DNA of 6,680 nt from Porticoccaceae bacterium (GCA_002591625.1 PCDB01000033.1:9406-16085), one strand, 5' to 3'. Shown: positions 1 through 6,046, counted from the stretch's first letter. Numbers and translations: made by a program. The notes: generated by a model from the sequence alone, not told the origin.

Positions 1-672
1 CTCGACAGAGAAGAGCAATATTTGGCTCAGATAGAACAAGAAAAACAAAAGAACGAAGAGCTATTACTTAATATTCTGCCTGATTCCATAGCCACTCGGA
101 TGCTTGCGAACGAACATTTAATTGCTGACTCAGTGGAGGCATGCAGCATTCTCTTTGGAGATATTGTCGGCTTCACACCTTTATCACAAAAGCTGGATGC
201 TAGAACCATTGTTGATATGCTGAATAACATTTTTAGCCAATTTGACGACTTTTGCGACGAATTAGCTGTAGAGAAAATTAAAACCATGGGTGACGCTTAC
301 ATGGTCGCATGTGGAGTTCCAAGGCCAGATAAATCCCATGCGACGAAAATGGTTAAACTTGGTTTTCGCATGCTAGCCTATATAAATTCCCTGCCTGAAA
401 TTGATGGACATAAAATATCGATGAGAATTGGCGTGCACTCTGGACCTGCTGTAGCGGGAGTAATTGGGAAAAAAAAGTTTATTTATGACCTTTGGGGGGA
501 TGCGGTCAATACCGCTTGCAGGATGGAATCTTACGGCGTTAAGGATGCCATACATATTTCTTCCGATACTGCAAAACTTATCGATCGCAAGTCCTATGAA
601 CTTCGAGAAAGGGAGCCTATGCAAATTAAAGGAAAAGGGATTATGCAGACCTTCCTTGTCAATGAGTCATAA
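1..672 (+). CDS. Class III adenylate cyclase, C-terminal part (5' end outside window)
   Basis: Makes 3',5'-cyclic AMP from ATP. The reading frame is open to the first base, so the N-terminal sensory or membrane part is missing; a TTG at 22 lies inside the frame and is not a credible start. The visible 223 codons begin with a Glu/Gln/Lys-rich coiled coil leading into ELLLNILP, the usual signalling helix before this catalytic domain. Numbering from codon 22: metal-binding Asp47 (FGDIVGFT) and Asp91 (MGDAYM), adenine-specifying Lys87 (EKIKTMGD) and Asp156 (YDLWGD), transition-state Asn163 and Arg167 (VNTACRM). The Lys/Asp pair, in place of the Glu/Cys of guanylate cyclases, supports ATP as substrate. 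All residues are on one chain, as in homodimeric enzymes. The C-terminal IKGKG...TFLV ending is typical and complete. Activity is probably set by the missing N-terminus. No clear terminator follows the TAA. Confidence 0.93.
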   Translation, partial: LDREEQYLAQIEQEKQKNEELLLNILPDSIATRMLANEHLIADSVEACSILFGDIVGFTPLSQKLDARTIVDMLNNIFSQFDDFCDELAVEKIKTMGDAYMVACGVPRPDKSHATKMVKLGFRMLAYINSLPEIDGHKISMRIGVHSGPAVAGVIGKKKFIYDLWGDAVNTACRMESYGVKDAIHISSDTAKLIDRKSYELREREPMQIKGKGIMQTFLVNES

Positions 673-735
673 AAAAGAAGTGATATAGCATTGCAATTAA
701 ATAAAACTAAATTCAAAGGTTTTAACAGGCCTTGT

Positions 736-757
736 AAATATTCAATCCACAATATTT
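736..757. repeat. AT-rich inverted repeat upstream of the exported-protein gene
   Basis: AAATATT (736-742) and AATATTT (751-757) are perfect 7-base inverted arms separated by 8 bases. An overlapping pair, ATTCAA (740-745) and TTGAAT (756-761), is also inverted. The element ends about 10 bases before the Shine-Dalgarno sequence at 767. It could be an operator or a weak mRNA hairpin, but AT-rich sequence makes chance symmetry fairly likely. Confidence 0.3.
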
Positions 758-766
758 GAATCGACC

Positions 767-771
767 AGGAG
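767..771 (+). promoter_or_regulatory. Shine-Dalgarno site fixing the start at ATG 777
   Basis: AGGAG at 767-771 sits 5 bases before the ATG at 777. The in-frame TTG at 756 lies upstream of this site and has no ribosome binding sequence of its own, so 777 is the start. It also places the signal peptide exactly at the N-terminus. Confidence 0.8.
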
Positions 772-776
772 TAACC

Positions 777-1511
777 ATGAAAATCTTCACAAAACTTTTC
801 TTTAGCCTGATTATCTTATTATCGTGTTCGTCTGCACCAATGGCGCAGGATCAGCCATCTGAAAATGTCAACCATGGCGCATTCTCGACCATGATGATCG
901 CAGCACCTGATATTGCAAAATACCTGAAAACAGTAAAAGAGGATGTCGATTTTTTTGGGACGTTAGGCTCCGCTGGCACGGGATCATGTGTAACGATGTC
1001 TGGCCATCAGTATTTGGGCCAGATGATGATCTGGAATGCCTACCCTAACGTGCAATCGGCCCTTAAAGGAAATGCCGTTTATGACCCGACTCAGGAAGCA
1101 GGGCGAAGATTTGAGAACCTTCGTGAGGTTCAATACGTTGCGACTTGGAAGCCACTCAAACCATTCCGCCTAGATCCCGGTTATGAGCGAGTGCAGCGCG
1201 TAAAAGTATCTCCTCAAAACCTTGCCGCTTTCGTAGCAGGAATGTCAGCGCTTGAAACCGCAATCCAAGAAGGTGGTCACGAGGATTTCTTCAACGGTGT
1301 TTTCATGCCGATTGGTGGCGGTTCGCATGAGGCGACGACCTTGATGGTTAGGTCTGTCACCAGAGATGAATCGTCGATGGGCTTGCTATTTGATGAATAT
1401 TTTTCTGGCACAGCAACATGGGCACCGACCTTTGATACGCTACAACAAGCTGGTGGAACAGTAGTTTCTGATACTTTTGAAAAGTGTGAACAATTCTATT
1501 TTGGAAAATAA
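777..1511 (+). CDS. Exported or lipid-anchored protein of unknown function, apparently two-repeat
   Basis: I do not recognise the family by name. The 244-residue product starts with Met-Lys-Ile and a hydrophobic stretch (about residues 7-16), then LLSC with Cys17. This may be a lipobox, although Leu at -2 is not the favoured residue; cleavage after Ala23 (APMA/QDQ) is the alternative. Either way the protein leaves the cytoplasm. The mature part seems to hold two similar halves, about 36-100 and 139-207. Each has a short strand ending in a Pro (AAPDIAKYL; VSPQNLAAF), an amphipathic helix, a Gly-rich turn (GSAGTGS; PIGGGSH) and a hydrophobic strand (LGQMMIW; ATTLMVRS). That is reminiscent of tandem ferredoxin-like/ABM-type alpha-beta barrels, which is inference. 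The mature chain has only two cysteines, Cys71 and Cys237, which could form a disulphide after export. The gene stands alone, 104 bases after the cyclase, and is followed by a hairpin. Confidence 0.82.
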   Translation: MKIFTKLFFSLIILLSCSSAPMAQDQPSENVNHGAFSTMMIAAPDIAKYLKTVKEDVDFFGTLGSAGTGSCVTMSGHQYLGQMMIWNAYPNVQSALKGNAVYDPTQEAGRRFENLREVQYVATWKPLKPFRLDPGYERVQRVKVSPQNLAAFVAGMSALETAIQEGGHEDFFNGVFMPIGGGSHEATTLMVRSVTRDESSMGLLFDEYFSGTATWAPTFDTLQQAGGTVVSDTFEKCEQFYFGK

Positions 1512-1858
1512 ATTTTGGATCCAACGAACTGAGCCCTCGACTTCGAGGACTCAGATTAATTCGAAATATAAAACCTGAGGAAAGCCTCATCGGTTATCAG
1601 ACAGTGAAATACTTTGCATTAGCGATTATTTAAAGCCACTCCGAATTTTGGCACTAACCCAATGTACTGATCATATTCCTGAGGTTCAAAATAAAAGTCA
1701 TTTGTGCTTGTTTAGAAACCATGGTTTTGGGTTTAATCGGGCTTACTGTTGCGCATATAGGCAGCGGCGAAGGCAAAACAGTTCCTCTTCTTCAAACCGC
1801 TTGGATTTTAATCAGTCATCTTCTTCTCGGTAAAATCAGCGGGAGTAATTTGCATGGA
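1512..1858. other. Gene-poor convergent region
   Basis: These 347 bases separate the 3' end of the plus-strand exported-protein gene from the 3' end of the minus-strand pabBC gene. Besides the hairpin at 1529-1554 there is a smaller one, TGAGG (1576-1580) with CCTCA (1585-1589). A plus-strand open frame from ATG 1721 begins with a hydrophobic segment (VLGLIGLTVAHIG) and has a second one (TAWILISHLLLG), but it has no ribosome binding site and runs into the antisense of pabBC. On the minus strand a 15-codon frame (1854 to 1807) begins 3 bases after the pabBC stop. Neither is convincing as a gene; a decayed gene is possible. Confidence 0.6.
1529..1554 (+). terminator. Hairpin downstream of the exported-protein gene, probable terminator
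   Basis: CTGAG (1529-1533) and CCTCG (1535-1539) pair with CGAGG (1544-1548) and CTCAG (1550-1554) around an ACTT loop, with a single C-A mismatch. This GC-rich stem starts 18 bases after the TAA at 1511. The following ATTAATTCG is only weakly T-rich, so a strong intrinsic terminator is not certain; the stem could also act as a 3' stabiliser. It might stop minus-strand transcripts running out of pabBC too. Confidence 0.55.
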
Positions 1859-3577
1859 TTACTCGCTAAAAATTGCTTTTTGCAACCCCCGCAAACTGCT
1901 ACCAATATATATGTCTTTTGCAGATAACAGATCAGATTTGTATAGCACGCGCTCTGATGCCGCTCTTTTCGAAAGCATGGATGCACGCAATGCCCCTGGC
2001 AGCAGCCCACAAGTCAGCGGCGGCGTCAAGAGCTTACCATTAACTTCAATGTATAAATTAGCGATAGTCGTTTCAGTCAATTCCCCTTTTTCATTAAACA
2101 ATATAACATCATCACACAGTTCAGCCTCTTTTTTTGCCTCTTCATAGACCTTACGATGCGTCGTCTTGTGAAATAAAAAAATGTTGTTACTATTAACCGG
2201 TCGGTTAGCAAGCTTTAGTCTAACCAAACCACGGAAATCGGGCAATGGTGATTGCTTGATAACGAATTTCCCACTATGCATCATAACTAATTTAATGCGT
2301 AATGCATTATCCGATTTAACACCTTTTAGTAAATTTCTGACAACAGTTTCTTCAAAAGGCCAACTAAAATACTCCGCAGACCCTCTCAAGCGAGAGATAT
2401 GTTCCTCAAGCAGATAAATTCCCTGTTGAGGGTCATATCTCATCGTTTCGAATAGTTCAAATGAAACCGCAGGGAAATCCACAAGTTGCGCCTTCAGCAA
2501 GCTCTCCTCCCACTCGCTCTCGGCATTGGAATCCCATACTATACCCCCACCCACTCCATAGCTTGCTTTGCTTTCTGCTTTGTCAATGAACATAGTCCTG
2601 ATGGCTACATTGAATGACGCTTCCCGATTAGGTTTTACATAACCCAAAGTCCCCGTATACACGCCTCTGGCGATAGTTTCTAAATCTGAAATAATCTCCA
2701 TCGATCTAACCTTGGGAGCACCAGTAACCGAAGCACATGGAAAAGTGGCTGAAAAAATTTCGGCGAGAGAGGCCTTGGTTTTGCCGGTAACAGACGATGT
2801 TTGTTGCCAAACGGTCGGTAGTTTTTGAATCTCAAATAATTTAGAGGTTTTAATAGAGCCCGGATCACAGATACGGCCAAGATCATTTCGCACCATATCC
2901 AAAATCATGAGATTCTCAGCCCTGTCTTTTTCTGATGACGCTAGCTCAGCTTTGTACTGAAGATCCTCAGAAAGATATCTACCTCTCTTTCGAGTTCCTT
3001 TCATTGGCCTCATTTCCACATCATCATGCTTAAGAGAGAAAAATAACTCGGGGGAGGCACTACAGATAGCAAAATGCTCTGTCTCAAAAAAAACCCCATG
3101 GCGCGTCGGTTGTGCCTCGATCAATTTAGCAAAGACATTTCGCGGTGCTTCATAACAATCTCCAACTAACTGATGAGTGAAATTTACTTGGTAGGTTTCA
3201 CCTTTTTCTAGATAGTCTTTTATCTTTCCGATTGACCGAGTGAAGCAATTCTTGTCAATAGTCTCTCTAAGTTTAACCGCTTTCAAATCCTCAGAAAGAT
3301 CAATAGGTCTTGTTTTCTCAAACTCGGCAAAGATTGCCAAGGGGTAGCTATGCTTCGGTCGGTGATTCAAGGAAGTATCTAGACCACTAGCAGCTTCATA
3401 ACAGACGTACCCGATTGCGAAGTGACCTAGCTGGGATGCGGCCTCCACTTTGTCCAATACTGGCTTTACTTCGGCGGCTGTTTCTGCCACATGCAGCTCC
3501 ACCAGACCGAACATTTCCATCCAACCGGAAGATGACAAATCGTAGAAAATTGCGCTAGTCACTTCATTACAATTCAT
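1859..3577 (-). CDS. pabB: Bifunctional aminodeoxychorismate synthase component I / aminodeoxychorismate lyase (PabB-PabC fusion)
   Basis: Converts chorismate to 4-amino-4-deoxychorismate (PabB part) and then to p-aminobenzoate plus pyruvate (PabC part), the aryl branch of folate synthesis in the cytoplasm. Of 572 residues, about 1-110 are the N-terminal component I region (IGYVCYEAA 55-63) and about 111-366 the chorismate-binding domain. Motif RPMKGTRKR carries Lys193, the nucleophile that marks PabB rather than TrpE, where this position is Ala. Also visible are ENLMILDMVRNDLGR (221-235, metal-binding Glu), ASVTGAPK (282-289) and YGVGGGIVWDS (340-350). From about 370 a class IV PLP-fold domain follows: Lys471 in FHKTTHRKVY is the expected PLP lysine, with ETTIANLY (502-509) and PPLTCGLLPGALR (519-531). 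Both active sites look intact. The glutaminase partner PabA is not in the window and must be encoded elsewhere. The ATG at 3577 has only a weak AGG ribosome site, but the N-terminus aligns by eye with the family. Confidence 0.93.
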   Translation of the reverse strand: MNCNEVTSAIFYDLSSSGWMEMFGLVELHVAETAAEVKPVLDKVEAASQLGHFAIGYVCYEAASGLDTSLNHRPKHSYPLAIFAEFEKTRPIDLSEDLKAVKLRETIDKNCFTRSIGKIKDYLEKGETYQVNFTHQLVGDCYEAPRNVFAKLIEAQPTRHGVFFETEHFAICSASPELFFSLKHDDVEMRPMKGTRKRGRYLSEDLQYKAELASSEKDRAENLMILDMVRNDLGRICDPGSIKTSKLFEIQKLPTVWQQTSSVTGKTKASLAEIFSATFPCASVTGAPKVRSMEIISDLETIARGVYTGTLGYVKPNREASFNVAIRTMFIDKAESKASYGVGGGIVWDSNAESEWEESLLKAQLVDFPAVSFELFETMRYDPQQGIYLLEEHISRLRGSAEYFSWPFEETVVRNLLKGVKSDNALRIKLVMMHSGKFVIKQSPLPDFRGLVRLKLANRPVNSNNIFLFHKTTHRKVYEEAKKEAELCDDVILFNEKGELTETTIANLYIEVNGKLLTPPLTCGLLPGALRASMLSKRAASERVLYKSDLLSAKDIYIGSSLRGLQKAIFSE

Positions 3578-3603
3578 TTATGTAAACCTATAGAAGTTGT
3601 CAA
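3575..3603 (-). promoter_or_regulatory. Possible pabBC promoter: consensus -35, unusual position
   Basis: Reading the minus strand, TTGACA (3603-3598) is a perfect -35 box. A 17-base spacer then leads to TAAATG (3580-3575), which matches a -10 box only partly and contains the ATG start itself. Initiation there would fall inside the coding region, so the TTGACA may be chance, may use another -10, or may feed a shorter product. Low certainty. Confidence 0.25.
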
Positions 3604-3637
3604 CCATTAACATTGTCATCAATTTCCCCTCGCCACT

Positions 3638-3652
3638 TTTCGTTTCACGAAA
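3638..3652. repeat. Inverted repeat TTTCGT-TTC-ACGAAA
   Basis: Perfect 6-base arms around a 3-base centre, 61 bases or more upstream of the pabBC start on the minus strand. There is no T-run on either side, so a terminator role is unlikely. The compact symmetry would suit a small dimeric regulator, which is inference. Confidence 0.35.
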
Positions 3653-3741
3653 GGCAGAACGGGTAATCAAATTACTCAGTCTAACTGATCAGATTTAAAC
3701 AAATTAAACAAAGGCAGCTGTAGAAATAATATAAGGTTTAC

Positions 3742-3763
3742 TTCATAACAGCACGGTTATGAA
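3742..3763. repeat. Perfect inverted repeat TTCATAAC-N6-GTTATGAA
   Basis: Two perfect 8-base arms (3742-3749 and 3756-3763) with a 6-base centre (AGCACG). Together they make a 22-base dyad located 80 bases after the SDR stop and about 165 bases before the pabBC start. The plus strand continues into a T-rich stretch (TTTTCATTTTT), giving some resemblance to a terminator, but no plus-strand gene ends nearby and the stem is AT-rich. An operator for a dimeric regulator is the other reading. Confidence 0.45.
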
Positions 3764-3843
3764 TTTTCATTTTTCCTGATTGTATCTGAGTCGCTACAGG
3801 GCATAACATGACGCTGAAAATTAGCATAATTCAACATACTTAT

Positions 3844-4614
3844 TCAGACAATCCCCCAGCCACCATCAACGTGCAAGCAGGCTCCGGTAACATACTTTGA
3901 GGCAGAAGAAGCCAAAAACAATATTGCACCATCGAGATCGCTTGCTTCTGCAAACCGCTCCAAAGGTATCTGTTTACGGACCTTTTCGCCTTGGGGTCCA
4001 GAGAGAAATTCACTATTCATAGGGGTGATTACGTAACCGGGGGAAACAACGTTGACGCGAATATCCTGAGACCCCAACTCCAAGGCCAATGTACGGGCCA
4101 ACATAACCAAGCCGGCTTTGGAAGCAGAATAAGCACTCAGACCGACGAAAGCTTTAAACGCTCCAATGGATGCAATTTGAATGATACTCCCCCCCCTCGT
4201 CATTGAGGGAATTGCTGAGCGGCTCACTAAAAATGGGCCGGTAAGGTTGGTATCAACTACCAACCCCCAATCTTTTTCAGAAGTTTCCGTCGCTCTTTTA
4301 GGTGTTACGGTACCCGCATTATTTACCACGATATCTATACATGGAAATTCTTTCCCAATGCGATCGAATGCCGAATTGACACTGTCAGGATTGCTGACAT
4401 CCATATCAATGGGTAAAAAAACATTACCGTACTTGCCACCAAGGTGCCCAAGATCGGTGGCTTTAGTGGCAGTCCTTGATATCCCAATCACTCTGCAGCC
4501 GCGCTCCAGCAGCATACTGCATAAGTGCAATCCGATTCCCGAAGACGCCCCGGTAATCAATGCAACCTTGTCGGAGACATCAAAAAGATCTTCACGTGAA
4601 ATACTGTCTGTCAT
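3844..4614 (-). CDS. Classical short-chain dehydrogenase/reductase (SDR)
   Basis: An NAD(P)-dependent oxidoreductase of 256 residues, the standard size for a classical SDR. The Rossmann cofactor motif TGASSGIG is at 21-28, Asp72 in MDV contacts adenine, NNAG is at 98-101, and the catalytic set is Asn123, Ser149 (IASIG), Tyr162 and Lys166 (YSASK). PG at 192-193 and the C-terminal VTGACLHVDGGW are also typical. Arg47 after the second strand (GISRT) leans toward NADP(H), but this is only suggestive. The substrate cannot be read from the sequence. The gene is divergent from the thiolase-DUF35 pair, so a 3-hydroxyacyl-CoA or steroid-type alcohol/ketone step in the same pathway is plausible; a sugar or polyol dehydrogenase is an alternative. 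The ATG at 4614 is preceded by GGGA at a reasonable distance. An eight-G run (4189-4196, C on the plus strand) lies in frame in the RGGS segment near residues 140-143. Confidence 0.9.
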   Translation of the reverse strand: MTDSISREDLFDVSDKVALITGASSGIGLHLCSMLLERGCRVIGISRTATKATDLGHLGGKYGNVFLPIDMDVSNPDSVNSAFDRIGKEFPCIDIVVNNAGTVTPKRATETSEKDWGLVVDTNLTGPFLVSRSAIPSMTRGGSIIQIASIGAFKAFVGLSAYSASKAGLVMLARTLALELGSQDIRVNVVSPGYVITPMNSEFLSGPQGEKVRKQIPLERFAEASDLDGAILFLASSASKYVTGACLHVDGGWGIV

Positions 4615-4794
4615 TTCTGTCCCAGAGATACGTTAATCCCTACTGATACCTATACGAGCCAATGAATTAGAACGTTTAACCAATATTTCGACCCTTAAAA
4701 GATTTGGCACTACTTGTGATGACAGTTTAGCATTCCATCAGCCAAGGGCATAGCATAGAAAATAAAGACCCTATCTTTCCCAATCGCGCGAAAC

Positions 4795-4800
4795 TATAAT
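4795..4800 (+). promoter_or_regulatory. Consensus -10 box TATAAT for the thiolase-DUF35 operon
   Basis: A perfect TATAAT lies 76 bases before the TTG start at 4877, predicting transcription from around 4807 and a leader of about 70 bases. No good -35 hexamer is present at 16-18 bases upstream and there is no extended TGn, so the promoter may need an activator, or the box may be chance in AT-rich DNA. Confidence 0.4.
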
Positions 4801-4862
4801 TTCAATCACCAATTTTTTGTCATCCTTTTTTACTGAACAACTTGACACTCGACATCGCTATT

Positions 4863-4867
4863 GGAGG
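4863..4867 (+). promoter_or_regulatory. Strong Shine-Dalgarno site that sets a TTG start
   Basis: GGAGG at 4863-4867 is followed by a 9-base spacer and TTG at 4877. The next codons (Ser-Ile-Arg-Asn-Lys-Thr-Ala-Ile-Ala-Gly) match the usual beginning of this protein family. The upstream in-frame TTG at 4817 has no such site and would add 20 residues unlike the family. Confidence 0.75.
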
Positions 4868-4876
4868 CGAGAAAAA

Positions 4877-6046
4877 TTGTCTATAAGAAATAAAACTGCA
4901 ATCGCTGGAGTGGGGGCGACCCCTTTTTATAAGCGAGGAAAATCTGACCCTCAATCTTTGAATGAGCTTGTTTGCAAGGCGATCATTGCTGCTATTGACG
5001 ACTCTGGCCTCTCAGTAAGAGATATCGATGGTTTCGCATACTACTCCGGAGGATTCGATACCCCTTATCTTATGGAAACATTGGGTATTCCTGAGGTCAC
5101 CTATACTGCATCTCTCTCTGGAGCAGGAGGCGGATCGGCCGGATCAATCGGCCTAGCGTCGTCAGCAATTGTCTCCGGACAAGCAAGCGCAGTCATATGC
5201 GTTGGGGCGCTACAACAAACTAATCAACGTTTTGGCTCCATTACATCGGCCTATGAACACACTCCGGAGACCGCTTTTTTTTCTCCAAGTGGTCTTGTAG
5301 GGCCTGGACATATGTTCGCTCTATTGGCTCGTCGTCAAATGCATACCTATGGAACTACGCGTGAGCAATTTGCTGCAGTGGCACTTGCAGCCAGAGAAAA
5401 TGCGCTAAATCATCCAGAGGCGTTAATGCGAAAACCACTGACACTGCAGGACTATTTTTCTGCACCAATGTTAGCAGACCCTCTATGTCTTTATGACTTT
5501 TGCTTAGAGAGTGACGGTGCAATCGCCTTGCTGGTGACCTCAGAAGAACGAGCCAAAGATCTCAAAAATCCTCCTGTGCGGATCGTTTCCTCTGTTCATG
5601 GGGGTAGCCGTGACTGGGGGCGATCTCTCTATTGGATGAATATGCCGGACGAAACTTTTGTTTCCTCTGGCAATAAAGCGATAGCCAACAAACTTTATAA
5701 TGACGCTGGATTAACTCCCAGTGATATAGATACTGCACAAATATATGATCATTTCACTCCGATGGTTATCGCACAGTTGGAAGATTTCGGATTCTGCGCG
5801 CAAGGCGAGGGAGGGCCTTTTGTCGAAAGTGGCGCTATTAAGTTTGATGGGGGGTCACTGCCGATCAATACTGACGGCGGCCAATTGTCAGGAGCCTACA
5901 TCTGGGGACTAACACATGTCCGAGAGGCAGTTCATCAAATTCGCGGGACAGCTTTTCACCAAGTTCCGAATTGTCAATTCGCGCTAGTGACTGGCGGCCC
6001 ATCCTCACTGCCTGTAAGCGGATTAATTCTCGGGAAACAACCATGA
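4877..6046 (+). CDS. Thiolase-fold lipid-transfer-protein-like aldolase subunit (Ltp2-like)
   Basis: A 389-residue thiolase-superfamily protein of the lipid-carrier-protein type, starting at TTG 4877. Numbering from there: KTAIAGVGATPFYKRG (6-21) is the typical N-terminus. The segment where true thiolases carry the nucleophilic Cys reads SLSGAGGGSAGS (79-90), without Cys. LYDFCLESDGAIALL (205-219), IYDHFTP (289-295) and GGQLSGAYIWGLTHVREA (334-351) are family blocks. Tyr290 and Tyr341 fall where Ltp2-type aldolases have their important tyrosines (I recall Tyr294 and Tyr344 in the mycobacterial enzyme). The likely reaction is therefore retro-aldol release of a side-chain acyl-CoA from a beta-hydroxyacyl-CoA, not classical thiolysis; the substrate is unknown. 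The stop overlaps the DUF35 start as ATGA, and Ltp2-like enzymes need such a partner. Misannotation as acetyl-CoA acetyltransferase would be easy. Cytoplasmic. Confidence 0.87.
   Translation: MSIRNKTAIAGVGATPFYKRGKSDPQSLNELVCKAIIAAIDDSGLSVRDIDGFAYYSGGFDTPYLMETLGIPEVTYTASLSGAGGGSAGSIGLASSAIVSGQASAVICVGALQQTNQRFGSITSAYEHTPETAFFSPSGLVGPGHMFALLARRQMHTYGTTREQFAAVALAARENALNHPEALMRKPLTLQDYFSAPMLADPLCLYDFCLESDGAIALLVTSEERAKDLKNPPVRIVSSVHGGSRDWGRSLYWMNMPDETFVSSGNKAIANKLYNDAGLTPSDIDTAQIYDHFTPMVIAQLEDFGFCAQGEGGPFVESGAIKFDGGSLPINTDGGQLSGAYIWGLTHVREAVHQIRGTAFHQVPNCQFALVTGGPSSLPVSGLILGKQP

Larger units (their letters stand above)
3578..3843. other. Non-coding spacer between the SDR and pabBC genes, with several inverted repeats
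   Basis: Both flanking genes are on the minus strand. The 266-base gap is long for co-transcribed genes, so pabBC probably has its own promoter here. I see no coding frame. Symmetric elements are listed separately or are: GTAAT-CAA-ATTAC (3663-3675) and the palindrome CTGATCAG (3685-3692). No hairpin with a T-run follows the SDR stop on the minus strand. Confidence 0.6.
4615..4876. other. Divergent intergenic control region
   Basis: This 262-base AT-rich region separates the start of the minus-strand SDR gene from the start of the plus-strand thiolase-like gene, so it should hold both promoters. A rightward -10 box is listed separately. For the leftward gene I found no convincing -35/-10 pair. 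A loose dyad TGATG...CATCA lies at about 4718-4741. No coding frame fits here; the in-frame extension of the thiolase gene back to TTG 4817 is not supported. Confidence 0.55.

Noticed and set aside
27..624. Antisense open frames opposite the adenylate cyclase
   Set aside because: Shadows of a gene with full catalytic motifs; no ribosome sites or recognisable domains.
1..672. Guanylate cyclase
   Set aside because: The specificity positions are Lys87 and Asp156, the adenylate pattern, not Glu and Cys.
756..776. Upstream TTG start adding seven residues to the exported protein
   Set aside because: It has no ribosome site and lies before the AGGAG at 767-771 that serves ATG 777; it would also disrupt the N-terminal signal peptide.
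1357..1590. Minus-strand open frame across the end of the exported-protein gene and its hairpin
   Set aside because: Mostly antisense to a better supported gene and it translates through the terminator-like stem; no family features.
4181..4636. Plus-strand 151-codon open frame opposite the SDR gene
   Set aside because: Antisense of an SDR with all conserved motifs; its composition mirrors SDR codons and it has no domain of its own.
4817..4876. Upstream TTG start for the thiolase-like gene
   Set aside because: No Shine-Dalgarno sequence there, and the added 20 residues (SSFFTEQLDTRH...) do not resemble the family; GGAGG favours 4877.
5971..6042. Longer N-terminus for the DUF35 protein
   Set aside because: It would overlap the thiolase gene by 76 bases; the ATGA-coupled start at 6043 is the standard arrangement.
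4877..6046. Calling the gene an ordinary acetyl-CoA acetyltransferase
   Set aside because: No catalytic Cys in the usual segment, and the C-terminal active-site blocks read YDHF and GAYIWG, typical of the lipid-transfer-protein branch.
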